The notes: generated by a model from the sequence alone, not told the origin. 64,000 nucleotides of DNA from Deltaproteobacteria bacterium (GCA_016196825.1 JACPWY010000054.1:1-64000), one strand, 5' to 3'. Shown: positions 8,668 to 17,754, counted from the first letter of the stretch. A program made the numbers and translations.

Positions 8668-9129
8668 GTGAAAAATTTGTTTTTAGTGGCGGTGATGGTG
8701 GCAGGGTCAACGGGTTGGGCTGCTGCCGGCCGTCCAGGGATTGTGTTGCGCATGGAAGGCAAGGTTGTAAACCAAAACTTCAACGGAACCATGCCGGAGT
8801 TTCGTCTCATGAGCAATGGCGTGGAGCTCAACGGCACCTGCGGGGCCAAGACCCAGCGCTGTGACCTCAAAGAAATTGGCCGCCTGAGCCCTACCGAAAT
8901 GCGCGGCATTCAGGAGAAGGTGGAAGCGGCTCGCTCGGGTCGTGTCGAACGTTGGATCTCGGGCGCGAGGTGTTTCCGAGCCCCTGATTTCTCTCGGCGC
9001 TACACCGCGGGGAATGGCTCAATCATCCTCAAGACGGGTCACATCTGTCTCGGTGGTGGCCTCAAAAACATTTCTCAATCTGCTACCGAACTCGTTGAGT
9101 TCATCACCCAAGAATCCGCCCGTAACTAA
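8668..9129 (+). CDS. Small exported protein of unknown function
   Basis: The 153-residue product has a signal peptide (MKNLFLVAVMVAGSTGWAAA) if translation starts at GTG 8668, which is preceded by AAGGAG at 7-8 nt. The track frame from 8566 or ATG 8641 would bury the signal peptide. The mature domain has four Cys (GTCGAKTQRC, ARCF, HICLGG), probably two disulfides in the periplasm. No family recognised. A GC-rich terminator follows directly. Confidence 0.65.
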   Translation: MKNLFLVAVMVAGSTGWAAAGRPGIVLRMEGKVVNQNFNGTMPEFRLMSNGVELNGTCGAKTQRCDLKEIGRLSPTEMRGIQEKVEAARSGRVERWISGARCFRAPDFSRRYTAGNGSIILKTGHICLGGGLKNISQSATELVEFITQESARN

Positions 9130-9140
9130 CCAATATAAGA

Positions 9141-9160
9141 CGGGGGGCAAAAGCCCCCCG
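9141..9160 (+). terminator. Rho-independent-type hairpin
   Basis: CGGGGGGC, loop AAAA, GCCCCCCG, then a pyrimidine-rich CCCTTTCCTTTC, 12 nt after the stop codon of the exported-protein gene. The T-tract is interrupted by C, but the stem is very stable. Confidence 0.7.
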
Positions 9161-9237
9161 CCCTTTCCTTTCTCCCACCTCATTCCTGCCCACACCGACG
9201 ATAGGCGAGAGGCTCCCCCACGTGGTACGGTCTAGCG

Positions 9238-10329
9238 ATGATGTCGAGGAGGCGAACGCGGAGGACGAAGGGCCTGGGCATTTCTTCCGACCGAGTAGGG
9301 GTTAATCTTGAAATACGCTCTTACGCCCTGCTGAGACTTTTGTCGGCCATCCCCGTGCTCTTCGGGATCAGCGTTATCCTGTTTGCGCTCATTCAGTTCA
9401 CCCCCGGCGGGCCGGTAGAGCAGCTCATGGCTCAGTGGCGCCAGAGCGGCATCGGCGAAACGGGCGGCGGTCGAATCACTGCGATCACCGAGGAACAGAG
9501 GCAACGCCTCGTTGCCTATTACGGTTTCGATAAGCCTCTCACAGTCCGGTACTTCTCTTGGCTTGGCAAAACTCTCCGCGGTGATCTCGGAGAGTCGTAT
9601 CACTCCGATGAGCCGGTCCTCACTCTGCTCAAGCGTCACCTCCCGGTATCGATCGCTCTCGGCCTCCTGAGCTTCCTTCTCACCTACGCTGTTTGCCTTC
9701 CCCTAGGCATTGCCAAGGCGATGCGCCCGCACACCCTCTTTGATCGCCTCACCACCGCCTTCATCATTTTCTTGTATTCGATCCCGCCCTTCACGCTGGG
9801 CATTCTGCTTTTAGTATTTCTCGGGGGCGGCAGCTTTCTCGATCTCTTCCCGCTCGCCGGCGTCACCTCCGATCGCTTCGGTGAACTATCATTTTTCGAC
9901 AAGATTTTCGATCTCGCCCACCACCTCACTCTCCCCGTGTTGTGTTACACGGCAGGCGGATTCGCCTCGCTCACACTCTTGATGAAGAGCTCCCTTCTGG
10001 ATCAACTGCAACAGGACTACCTTCGCACCGCCCGCGCCAAGGGGCTTCCGGGAAATAGGGTCGTTTTCCACCACGCACTCAAAGGAGCACTCATCCCAAT
10101 CGCGACCAGCCTGGGCCACTGGTTGAGTCTCTTTTTCGCCGGGAGCCTCCTCATCGAAACGCTCTTCGGCCTCCCAGGGATCGGTCGCCTGAGCTACGAG
10201 GCCGTTCTCCACCGCGACTACCCGGTGATCCTAGCCACCATCCTCCTGCTGAGTGCGCTCCACATCGCCGGTAACCTTCTCTCCGATTTTCTCTACACTC
10301 GACTCGATCCCCGGATCCGCCTCTCATGA
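9238..10329 (+). CDS. yejB: Oligopeptide ABC transporter permease, YejB-like
   Basis: Membrane permease of a peptide importer. YALLRLLSAIPVLFGISVIL, the FTPGGPVEQ loop typical of YejB, GFDKPLTVRYFSWLG and the EAA-type loop QDYLRTARAKGLPGNRVVFHHAL (ATPase contact) are all present, with about six TM helices. The frame's first 20 codons (MMSRRRTRRTKGLGISSD) lie within a repeat element, and homologues begin near LEIRSYALL. So either the repeat supplies the start (ATG 9238 or 9241) or a non-ATG start is used near 9304. It overlaps yejE by 4 bp. Confidence 0.85.
   Translation: MMSRRRTRRTKGLGISSDRVGVNLEIRSYALLRLLSAIPVLFGISVILFALIQFTPGGPVEQLMAQWRQSGIGETGGGRITAITEEQRQRLVAYYGFDKPLTVRYFSWLGKTLRGDLGESYHSDEPVLTLLKRHLPVSIALGLLSFLLTYAVCLPLGIAKAMRPHTLFDRLTTAFIIFLYSIPPFTLGILLLVFLGGGSFLDLFPLAGVTSDRFGELSFFDKIFDLAHHLTLPVLCYTAGGFASLTLLMKSSLLDQLQQDYLRTARAKGLPGNRVVFHHALKGALIPIATSLGHWLSLFFAGSLLIETLFGLPGIGRLSYEAVLHRDYPVILATILLLSALHIAGNLLSDFLYTRLDPRIRLS
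9240..9303 (+). repeat. Partial copy of the hairpin-element core at the start of the yejB-like gene
   Basis: The stretch GTCGAGGAGGCGAACGCGG followed by AGGACGAAGGGC...GGCATTT...CCGA.CGAGTAGGGG is nearly the same as the core of the element at 49319-49414 read on the minus strand. It also resembles parts of the elements at 17780 and 41928. No terminal inverted repeats are visible here. It overlaps the first codons of the permease gene. Confidence 0.55.
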
Positions 10330-11411
10330 GCTCAGGCCCTCGCCAAAAGTGGGAACGCTTTCGAGAAAACCGGTGGGCCCTGATCGGCGCTGTTTATTTG
10401 AGTTCTGCACTTCTCTTGGCACTCCTGGCTCCGCTTCTTTGCAATTACCGCCCACTGATCCTGTACTGGGACGGTGCCCTCTATTCTCCCGCTCTCTCTC
10501 CTCCCGACGCCACGATTTTCGGTGAAACCATTGCAACGGAGCCCGACTATCGGACCTTGGTGCGGACTCGAGACTCTCGGACACACCGAAGGTGGGCTCT
10601 CTTTCCGGTCATTCCTTATGGCCCGAATGAATCGCACAGACTCAGCACACCGCCGCCTAGCCCACCATCGCGTGCCCACTGGCTCGGCACCGACGATCGC
10701 GGGCGCGACCTCGCGGCCCGACTCCTCTATGGCCTACGCTCGACTCTTCTTTTTTCCGGTCTCGCGTGGCTTCTGATCGCTTTACTCGCCACCACCGTAG
10801 GTTGCCTGCAAGGGTATAGCGGCGGTTGGATCGACTTTGTAATTCAGCGGCTGACAGAAATCTTCAATGCCCTTCCGATTCTTTACGTGATCATTTTTCT
10901 TTTGAGCCTTCTCCAACCGTCTCTGATTGCACTCGCCGCCGTCTGGGGACTCTTCAACTGGGTTGGGCTCGCCGGCTACACGCGCGCCGAGGCGCTCCGC
11001 GTGCGACAACTCGATTACATCGCCGCCGCCAAGAGTGAAGGCCTCTCCACTCCCCGGATTCTCTTGCGCCACGTTCTTCCCAACAGCCTCCTGCCACTCC
11101 TTACCTTCACCCCCTTTATCATCGGAGCGGCCATCACCAGTCTCGCGGCTTTAGACTACTTAGGCCTCGGCCTCCCACCCCCCACCGCCACCTGGGGTGA
11201 ACTTCTCCGTCAAGGCAAAGAAAACCTCTCCGCCTGGTGGCTCTCCCTTTTTCCATTCTTGAGCCTTTCGACCACACTCCTCGCCCTCAACTTCATCGGC
11301 GAAGGCCTGCGCTCGGCAATTGATCCCGCCGACAGGATGACGCGAGTGCGAACCAAAATAAAAAAGGGAAATGCTCCCACCGGAAGTATTGAACAAATGC
11401 TGAGTGATTAA
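10326..11411 (+). CDS. yejE: Oligopeptide ABC transporter permease, YejE-like
   Basis: Second permease of the Yej-like importer, 361 residues. After TM1 comes a periplasmic insert of about 100 residues (with WALFPVIPYGPNES) ending in HWLGTDDRGRDLAARLLYG, which is diagnostic for YejE/OppC. The EAA loop LDYIAAAKSEGLSTPRILLRHVLPN contacts the ATPase. It starts on the ATGA overlap with yejB. No OppD/OppF/YejF ATPase follows; the next gene is convergent, so the ATPase must be encoded elsewhere. Confidence 0.88.
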   Translation: MSSGPRQKWERFRENRWALIGAVYLSSALLLALLAPLLCNYRPLILYWDGALYSPALSPPDATIFGETIATEPDYRTLVRTRDSRTHRRWALFPVIPYGPNESHRLSTPPPSPPSRAHWLGTDDRGRDLAARLLYGLRSTLLFSGLAWLLIALLATTVGCLQGYSGGWIDFVIQRLTEIFNALPILYVIIFLLSLLQPSLIALAAVWGLFNWVGLAGYTRAEALRVRQLDYIAAAKSEGLSTPRILLRHVLPNSLLPLLTFTPFIIGAAITSLAALDYLGLGLPPPTATWGELLRQGKENLSAWWLSLFPFLSLSTTLLALNFIGEGLRSAIDPADRMTRVRTKIKKGNAPTGSIEQMLSD

Positions 11412-12106
11412 GCGGTTTGTTTGAGAAGCGACTCGTGCACGTGGACGATTTCGCCACTTTCCATGAAATGCCAGAGGAGTGCGCTGGGAATCGGCGGGGG
11501 GACGGATCCTAAGAATTGGGTGGCTGCTTGGGTGAATTCGGGGTTGGGCTGGTCGTGGACCACGAGAACCAACTCGTTGGAGTCGGGGAGGATGCCGGTC
11601 TGAATCGGGGCGAATTGGTTGCGCCTCACCCAGCGATCGAGCAGGTGAATTTCAACAGCCTTAATCTCCCGCCCGGGTCCGACCCAAAAGGACAGTTTCA
11701 CCTGCGGGCCGCCTCGGTAGGTGAAGGTGAGAAGCCCGGTGTCGGGGTCCTCAACGCCATTCCCCGGCTCGGCGACGAGGCGCGCGGCGTACTGCGAAGG
11801 CTCGAGAATCGACTCAAAAATCTGGGTGAGCTCCCTGTCGGCCTTGAGAATTTTTAGACCCACATACCCTTTCGTCGAATGCACGACCTCGAGCGTGACC
11901 GGGTGGATCTGGTTATTGATCACGATATCGCCATTCACCTTCGTCTTGGGTGTGAGCCCGAAGGCCTTTTCCTGAGGCACCCAGAGTCCGATTCCTTGTT
12001 CGCTCACGTTGCGCATCAAATAACGTTCGCCGCCAAAAACAAAGTACGGCTGGAGCGTGTCCGGTAGCGTGAGTGAGAGGGCGCGAGGCCGGCGGCGATT
12101 CTTCAT
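11408..12106 (-). CDS. PilZ-domain protein (probable c-di-GMP receptor)
   Basis: The 232-residue protein begins with an Arg-rich stretch (MKNRRRPRALSL) and then NVSEQGIGLWV. Together these give the two c-di-GMP-binding features of PilZ domains, RxxxR and (D/N)xSxxG. The PilZ barrel covers about residues 5-110. A C-terminal domain of about 120 residues (LTFTYRGGPQVKLSFWVGPG, ELVLVVHDQPNPEF) has no family I recognise. c-di-GMP turnover is also represented here by the HD-GYP protein at 51507. It overlaps the end of yejE by 4 bp on the opposite strand. Confidence 0.75.
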   Translation of the reverse strand: MKNRRRPRALSLTLPDTLQPYFVFGGERYLMRNVSEQGIGLWVPQEKAFGLTPKTKVNGDIVINNQIHPVTLEVVHSTKGYVGLKILKADRELTQIFESILEPSQYAARLVAEPGNGVEDPDTGLLTFTYRGGPQVKLSFWVGPGREIKAVEIHLLDRWVRRNQFAPIQTGILPDSNELVLVVHDQPNPEFTQAATQFLGSVPPPIPSALLWHFMESGEIVHVHESLLKQTA

Positions 12107-12108
12107 AG

Positions 12109-12576
12109 TTAATAGCGCGAAACAGCTCCGGCGGTAGTCGAGCGGCCTGTGGTTGTTTCGGTGTACTTGAAAGCCGTGCCATTCGAATAGAGCGAAAATG
12201 TCCAGATCGCGCCCGTGCCGACCGGGATGGAGAATTTAAACGACTGTGGTGCCTTGGTGCCAACAACCGAGCCATTGTAGTGGAGGGTTTCGCCGCTCAT
12301 CTGAAACGAGGCCTCTTGCCACACCGTCTGATAGGAACTGTGGGCACAGGAAAACGTACGCGATGAGATCGAAAGCGACGCCGCGGTTTCGTAGATGGTA
12401 AATTTTGTCGTAGCGCACTGATTGACCGAACCACCCAAAGTATCTGTCGGGTTTGTCACGGTCCACGTCCCTGTCATATCGCCGAGGTTCCCAGCGAAGT
12501 TAGTGAGATTGCCTGGCGACATCTGGTCACAGGAAATGAGGACTAAGCCCACAATGACAAGAAGCGCAATTTTCAT
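12109..12576 (-). CDS. Small lipoprotein
   Basis: A 155-residue protein with a lipoprotein signal peptide ending in the lipobox LISC (Cys16). The mature part is rich in Thr and Ser, with DMTGTWTVTNPTDT and paired Cys (NQCATTKF, TFSCAHSS), suggesting a small beta-barrel of the lipocalin-like or DUF-lipoprotein type. SD GGAGG precedes ATG 12576. It lies two bases upstream of the PilZ gene and may be cotranscribed with it. Function unknown. Confidence 0.65.
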   Translation of the reverse strand: MKIALLVIVGLVLISCDQMSPGNLTNFAGNLGDMTGTWTVTNPTDTLGGSVNQCATTKFTIYETAASLSISSRTFSCAHSSYQTVWQEASFQMSGETLHYNGSVVGTKAPQSFKFSIPVGTGAIWTFSLYSNGTAFKYTETTTGRSTTAGAVSRY

Positions 12577-12670
12577 AGGGCCTCCAAGATTGCCTCACTA
12601 TGCTTTCGGTCGCCGGGTTTGTTTTCTTGAGCCTTTGACAACGAGCACCCCGCCCCGTAGCCCAGAAGGC

Positions 12671-13243
12671 ATGTTTGAGTTGAGGCACCAGACGCCGCCC
12701 GGGTGGGTCAAGACCGCCCTCCAGGATTTCAATGCCTTTCTCATGGATCACGCGAGCTGCGAGCGCAAAGCCTCCGCCGTGGGGATGAGCTTTGTGGTGC
12801 GCTACCCCGATCGGCAGGCCATTCTCGAGCCCATGATCAACTTTGCCCGCGAGGAGCTCGAGCACTTTCACCAAGTCTATCGTCTCATCGCTGCCCGCGG
12901 CCTGACCTTGGCCCCCGATGAACAGGACGCCTACGTAAACCTTCTCATGGACCAGGTCCGCCACGGCCGGGAGGAACGTTTCTTAGATCGCCTTCTTCTC
13001 GCCTCGGTGATCGAGGCTCGTGGCTTTGAGCGCATCTGCCTGGTCGCCGACGAGCTCACCGATCCCAGCCTCAAGACCCTCTACACCCGTCTGGGCCGCG
13101 CCGAAGGGGCGCACAAGATTCTTTTCCTGGAGCTGGCAGCGCTATATTTCCCGATCCCCATCATCAAAGCACGCCTCTCGCAGCTCCTCGATTTCGAAGC
13201 GGAGGCGATCCAAAAGGTTCCCTTCCGCAGTGCACTCCACTGA
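12671..13243 (+). CDS. miaE: tRNA-(ms2io6A)-hydroxylase MiaE
   Basis: Di-iron monooxygenase that hydroxylates 2-methylthio-N6-isopentenyl-A37 of tRNA. The 190-residue protein shows the ferritin-like metal ligands: Glu in MDHASCERKAS, FAREELEHFHQV (ExxH), SVIEARGFERI and LGRAEGAHKILF (ExxH). Start ATG 12671 has AGAAGG just upstream; the extended frame is not conserved in style. It is followed after 8 bp by the GT2-like gene, so the pair may be cotranscribed. Confidence 0.88.
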   Translation: MFELRHQTPPGWVKTALQDFNAFLMDHASCERKASAVGMSFVVRYPDRQAILEPMINFAREELEHFHQVYRLIAARGLTLAPDEQDAYVNLLMDQVRHGREERFLDRLLLASVIEARGFERICLVADELTDPSLKTLYTRLGRAEGAHKILFLELAALYFPIPIIKARLSQLLDFEAEAIQKVPFRSALH

Positions 13244-13251
13244 CGGCCAAC

Positions 13252-14448
13252 ATGAAATCGCGCGATCAATACCTTGCACTCTACGCGGAACCCGAATCGC
13301 GAAACGTTCCGTTGCCCCTCAAGTTCGATCGCGCGGTCACCATCCCGTCTCTCGGGGAAGACCTCGATCGCGTTTTATCGTCGTTGAGGTTTGCGGCCCA
13401 CCACTCTGCCCTGCGACCGCTCTTCATCATCGTGGTGAACAACCGAACAGACCATTCTGCGAGTCTTATCGCGGCCAACCGGCACCTTCTCGATTCAGTT
13501 CTCCCAACGGCAGAACCCCTCACCACCGGTCTCTACTGGGTAGCGCCCGACCGCCTCATCGTGGATCGCTCGACGCTCCCTTTTCCCCCCAAGCAGGGCG
13601 TGGGCCTAGCCCGCAAGATCGGGTGCGACATTGCCCTGCGTCTCATCGCTCAAGGATCGGTTTTATCTAGATGGATCCACTGCACCGACGGCGATTGCGA
13701 AGTGCCCGAAGATTACTTCACTATTGCGCCACCCGACGGCACCGCAGCGTGCGTCTATAATTTTGAACACGTCCTCGACTGGAGCCGACCCTACGAGGCT
13801 GAGGCTTTACAGCTCTATGACCAGTCTCTTCGCTGCTATGTGGAAGGTCTCAAGCACGCTGGATCGCCCTACGCCCACCAAAGTCTGGGCAGCACTCTCG
13901 CCCTTCACAGCGACTCCTACGCAATGGTGCGCGGCTTTCCCAAAACCGCCGCCGCCGAGGATTTCTACCTTCTCAACAAGCTCGCGAAGGTGGGGCGAAT
14001 TGAAACCCTCACCCAACCCACCATCCGCATCCACCAACGAATCTCCGACCGCGTCCCATTCGGCACCGGCGTCTCCACGCGCAAAATCTCCGAGGACCTC
14101 GAAGCCGGCCGCAATTACCAGGTCTACCACCCCGCCATCTTCGACCACCTCGCCACGTTCCTAAAAGGTACGGACTGCCTTTCGAGGCAGCCCCCTTCCC
14201 CAGAGCAGCTCGATACTCTTTGGAAGGAGGGGCCTGAGGGGGCGGAGGAGGCTTGGGAAATCGCCCAGCGGACCCGCACCACCCCCGAACAACGGCGGAA
14301 ACATTTTCATGATTGGTTCGATGCCTTCCGTACGCTCAAATACGTACACCACCTCCGTGATCACCGCTACGGCGTGGCACCTATTGCCACGAGTGTGACA
14401 AAACTCTCTGACAGATTGCCAGGCTCTCAGCCGCTCCCACTGCAGTGA
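13252..14448 (+). CDS. Glycosyltransferase family 2-like protein
   Basis: The 398-residue cytoplasmic protein starts with AVTIPSLGEDLDRVLSSLR and continues FIIVVNNRTDHS, the nucleotide-sugar strand of GT-A enzymes. The DxD-like motif is WIHCTDGDCEVPEDYF, preceded by KQGVGLARKIGCDIA, as in GT2 proteins that handle an acceptor roster. A helical C-terminal part of about 110 residues follows. Substrate unknown. It sits 8 bp after miaE and is convergent with the sensor kinase. Confidence 0.65.
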   Translation: MKSRDQYLALYAEPESRNVPLPLKFDRAVTIPSLGEDLDRVLSSLRFAAHHSALRPLFIIVVNNRTDHSASLIAANRHLLDSVLPTAEPLTTGLYWVAPDRLIVDRSTLPFPPKQGVGLARKIGCDIALRLIAQGSVLSRWIHCTDGDCEVPEDYFTIAPPDGTAACVYNFEHVLDWSRPYEAEALQLYDQSLRCYVEGLKHAGSPYAHQSLGSTLALHSDSYAMVRGFPKTAAAEDFYLLNKLAKVGRIETLTQPTIRIHQRISDRVPFGTGVSTRKISEDLEAGRNYQVYHPAIFDHLATFLKGTDCLSRQPPSPEQLDTLWKEGPEGAEEAWEIAQRTRTTPEQRRKHFHDWFDAFRTLKYVHHLRDHRYGVAPIATSVTKLSDRLPGSQPLPLQ

Positions 14449-14483
14449 CCATTAACGATCTCTTAGGACTCGACGGAATCTTA

Positions 14484-16442
14484 CTACGCCCGACGCACTC
14501 CACTCGTGGCCGGCTGGAGGACGGGGAGCTCGACGGTGAAGCGGGTGCCTCGGCCCACCGCACTCTTCACGCTGACCTCTCCTTGATGCTTCTGGACAAG
14601 ACCGTAGGCGATGCTTAACCCCAATCCGGTCCCTTGGCCCGTCTTCTTCGTGGTGAAAAAGGGATCAAAAATCTTGTCGATGATGGACGCCGGAATCCCT
14701 CGGCCGGTGTCCTCAATTTCAATGAACACGCGCCCATTTTCCGCTCGCGTGCGAATCCAAATCTCACCACGGCCATCGATCGCCTGGGCTGCGTTGGTGA
14801 GAAGGTTCATGAAGACCTGATTGATCTGGGAAAGGTTGCATTCTACCAGTGGTATCTCGCCAAATTCCTCATGAATACTGATTCGGTTTTTGAACTCAGC
14901 TCCAAGGAGCCGCAACGTAGTGCGGATTCCCTCGTGGATGTCAGCTTCCTGGAAGCTCGACTCGTCCATACGAGAGAACGTACGCAGCCCCAAGACGATC
15001 TCCTTGGTCCGGTCGGCACCGTCGAGGCAGCTCCTCGTCAAATCCTCGACATCCTTCAAGAGGTAGTCGAGCTCAATCTCCTTCTCGAGAGCGGTGATCT
15101 TCCCCTGAACCTCCGGTGGAAGCTTTCCGAGGGCCGACTGGTAAGCCAGGATGAGGCGTTTGATCTTCTCGAGGTATTCGAGCAGGTGATGCATATTCGA
15201 GTAGATAAAGGCAATCGGATTGTTGAGCTCATGGGCCACACCAGCCACGAGCTCTCCCAGTGAAATCAATTTCGCGGACTGAACCAAATGGGACTGGGTG
15301 TCTTTTATCTCCGTGTTCGCTTTATGCAACTCCTCAAGCTTGATTTCGAGAGCTCTCTTGGCGGCTCCGACGTTACGGATCATCTCATTAAAGGATCGCA
15401 CCAAATACTCGATCTCATAGGTCGAATCGATCGGTGGAATCTGCTCCACCCGCCCAGTCTTCACTCGCTTCATCGCGTTCACCAGGATCTCGATAGGTTT
15501 CACCAGGCGCTGGGAAAAAAGAAAAATAAGAAGCGTCGATACGAGAATCAGAAAGAGAGTACCGTAAATCGTATTGACCTTGAGCTGTGTGAGAGAAGCG
15601 TCAAGCGATGTCATGGACAGAAAGAGGGCGAGGTAGGCCCAGTCTCGTTTCTTTCCTTGGAGAGCAGGAAGATCGTAGAGATAGACCGCGAATCGGGTCC
15701 CGGCGAGTTCGAGCAACGAGGGCCCCGGCTTGTCGCGAATCTGTTCGAGTGAGGAGAGAGCAATTTTGTTGAGGACAGACTTAGGAATGGCAAACGTGGC
15801 GCTCAGCGGAGCAAGATTTCGCCCGAGAATTGCAATGTCCACCTGGCGACGATTTTTGAGCTCCTGAAGGTCACGTGCTGTAAATCGGTACTGCTCCTCG
15901 AGAAAGCCATAGAACCGATTCTTATCCTTGAGCTCCATTCGCATCAGGATCGTGAAGCCCTCCCCGCCCTCGGTGGGGTAGCGCTCGAGCGTCTCGCCGT
16001 GCGTAAGGAGATAACTCTTAGCCTCTTTGGAAAGATAGGCGATCTGGTTCCAGCTCTCATCCGGTTTGCGCTCAGCGACCAACTTCCCAGCTGTCGAATA
16101 GACTCGCACTCCCACCCTTGTGCGGACGGAATCTAGGATCTCCTCGACACGACTCGTATTTTCGAGCGCTACTCCCGATAGCAAACGATTGGAAGTGCTG
16201 AAGCTCTTCGCCTCACGATAGAGATCGGCCTCAAGCTTGTCGATTTCCGAAATAATCGCGTCTCGCTCTGAATCGGCGCGGCGCTGGAGTGTCTCACGGA
16301 CACTGTCCTCGAATAGGCGGGTAGCGTACAGACTGATCAATGTCGCCGGGATGACGGAGATGGGAATGAAATAGATCGCGAGCGACGTTTTGAGCGAACG
16401 GGTATTGTAGCGCAACCCCTGAATGACTTTAGACCAATTCAA
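14484..16442 (-). CDS. Membrane sensor histidine kinase (sensor-HAMP-HisKA-HATPase)
   Basis: Two TM helices (about residues 18-40 and 290-310) bracket an extracytoplasmic sensor of about 250 residues (CHASE/double-Cache-like in size). HAMP follows (311-363), a short coiled coil, the H-box SLGELVAGVAHELNNPIAF (His about 404), the N-box FMNLLTNAAQAI, and G boxes IEDTGRGIP and GTGLGLSIAYGLVQKH. It is an ordinary, apparently active kinase; no response regulator is adjacent. I place the start at TTG 16442, just after the barrel gene, because the frame upstream is antisense-like noise; the start is uncertain. It is downstream of the MCE operon on the same strand. Confidence 0.85.
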   Translation of the reverse strand: MNWSKVIQGLRYNTRSLKTSLAIYFIPISVIPATLISLYATRLFEDSVRETLQRRADSERDAIISEIDKLEADLYREAKSFSTSNRLLSGVALENTSRVEEILDSVRTRVGVRVYSTAGKLVAERKPDESWNQIAYLSKEAKSYLLTHGETLERYPTEGGEGFTILMRMELKDKNRFYGFLEEQYRFTARDLQELKNRRQVDIAILGRNLAPLSATFAIPKSVLNKIALSSLEQIRDKPGPSLLELAGTRFAVYLYDLPALQGKKRDWAYLALFLSMTSLDASLTQLKVNTIYGTLFLILVSTLLIFLFSQRLVKPIEILVNAMKRVKTGRVEQIPPIDSTYEIEYLVRSFNEMIRNVGAAKRALEIKLEELHKANTEIKDTQSHLVQSAKLISLGELVAGVAHELNNPIAFIYSNMHHLLEYLEKIKRLILAYQSALGKLPPEVQGKITALEKEIELDYLLKDVEDLTRSCLDGADRTKEIVLGLRTFSRMDESSFQEADIHEGIRTTLRLLGAEFKNRISIHEEFGEIPLVECNLSQINQVFMNLLTNAAQAIDGRGEIWIRTRAENGRVFIEIEDTGRGIPASIIDKIFDPFFTTKKTGQGTGLGLSIAYGLVQKHQGEVSVKSAVGRGTRFTVELPVLQPATSGVRRA

Positions 16443-16455
16443 TATTTTTTTCTTT

Positions 16456-16971
16456 TTAAAAGTACCAGAGCATGCCCATGCCGGCGTAGGTGCCGTTGGC
16501 AAGATCCACTAATTTGAAGAGGTACTCGAGCTCAAAATAGAATGACAGACCGGTGTGGTGCATGAACTGCACCCCAAAGGCCGGCGAAAAAAGAGTGATG
16601 TCGAAGCCGTTGCTCAGATCTTGCCCCGGCGTGAGGAATTTATTGGCCAGAACACTTGGTCGTATGTTTCGCTCAGAAGTTCCGTCGGTCCACCAGCGGG
16701 CGAGTGAGGCGGAGAGATAGGGGCTCACCCACTGACCCGAGATGTAGTATCTGGCCTTCACCATCGCAGTCGAGTAATCCACGCCAGTGCCAAATCCACC
16801 GCCCATACTCATCGTCTCGCTGAGATTGATGTCCATTTCAATCCCCATCATCGACAGCTGACCGCCGCCGCAGGCGCCAAAACCAAACCTGCGTTCGAGC
16901 CGCATCTCCTCCACTTTCATCGAACCCATTGCCAATGCCGAGAACGACAATGCCACTGCGAAAAGCTTCAT
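16456..16971 (-). CDS. Outer-membrane beta-barrel-like protein
   Basis: The 171-residue protein has a signal peptide (MKLFAVALSFSALAMG), alternating hydrophobic strands (MVKARYYISGQWVSPYLSAS, GVQFMHHTGLSFYFELEYLF) and a C-terminal aromatic residue (GMGMLWYF). These are typical of small OmpA/OmpW-like barrels. GGAGG precedes the start. It lies 15 bp after the MlaD-like gene and may be the outer-membrane end of that transporter, which is inference from position. Confidence 0.65.
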   Translation of the reverse strand: MKLFAVALSFSALAMGSMKVEEMRLERRFGFGACGGGQLSMMGIEMDINLSETMSMGGGFGTGVDYSTAMVKARYYISGQWVSPYLSASLARWWTDGTSERNIRPSVLANKFLTPGQDLSNGFDITLFSPAFGVQFMHHTGLSFYFELEYLFKLVDLANGTYAGMGMLWYF

Positions 16972-16986
16972 AGGACCTCCAGAATG

Positions 16987-17754
16987 TCAGAACACCCGGG
17001 CGCGAATGCCTTCCTCTTGGAAGAACTTCTTGAGAGTCGGTTTATCGATTTCATGGGCTCGCTCGATGAGAACCATCAATCGATCAAAGAATTCCTCACC
17101 CTGAGGGCCGCGAATTTTTTCGGTCATGAATCGCAGATCGCTTGTGATCTGCGATAGATTATCGATAACCTGCCCAATTTTCTTACGATCGGATTTTTCC
17201 AAAACCTTGGCGGTGTCATCCATCACACGAGCGAGCTGGTTGAGAAAGCTCGTCACGCTCTTCTCATTCTGTTCGAGAAACTCCTGGACCCGGCCAAATA
17301 CCCCATACCCCTGGCTCAACAGCTGATCGATCCGTGGGGGATCCACCGCCCGAATCCGACTCCCGGGTGGAAGGACCGGAGACTCTACGCTGCCTGGGCT
17401 AATCTCGATATAGCGCTCCCCAATGATGCCCGCGATGTTAACGAAAAAGCGCGAATCCTCGTGAATCACCGCAAGAGCTTTGCGCGCGACGGAGATCGTC
17501 ACCTCGATGGCTGTGCGATCCATGCCCTCCACCCCACTCAAAAAATCGATTTTTTCCACCCGCCCCACCTTCACGCCGCTCACGCGGACCGGCGAGCCCA
17601 CCTCTACGCCACCGGCGAACGAAAAACGGAGAAAGTATTGCGGGTTGGACTGCACAAAGCTGAACGATCCCATGAGCCAAAAGAAAAGCATGGCCATGGC
17701 AATGGCCAGAATAACGAATACACCAACCCAAAAATCGCGGGACTTGGTTTCCAT
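16987..17754 (-). CDS. mlaD: MCE-domain protein (MlaD-like) of the lipid transporter
   Basis: Substrate-binding component of an MCE/Mla transporter. One N-terminal TM helix (DFWVGVFVILAIAMAMLFFW) is followed by an MCE domain (about 36-115: YFLRFSFAGGVEVGSPVRVSG, VKVGRVEKIDFL, GIIGERYIEISPG). After it comes a helical tail with amphipathic repeats (LLSQGYGVFGRVQEFLEQ, DRKKIGQVIDNLSQI), as in MCE proteins that build hexameric tunnels. It is separated from the permease genes by 220 bp holding a hairpin element, so expression with the upstream genes may be altered. Confidence 0.88.
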   Translation of the reverse strand: METKSRDFWVGVFVILAIAMAMLFFWLMGSFSFVQSNPQYFLRFSFAGGVEVGSPVRVSGVKVGRVEKIDFLSGVEGMDRTAIEVTISVARKALAVIHEDSRFFVNIAGIIGERYIEISPGSVESPVLPPGSRIRAVDPPRIDQLLSQGYGVFGRVQEFLEQNEKSVTSFLNQLARVMDDTAKVLEKSDRKKIGQVIDNLSQITSDLRFMTEKIRGPQGEEFFDRLMVLIERAHEIDKPTLKKFFQEEGIRARVF

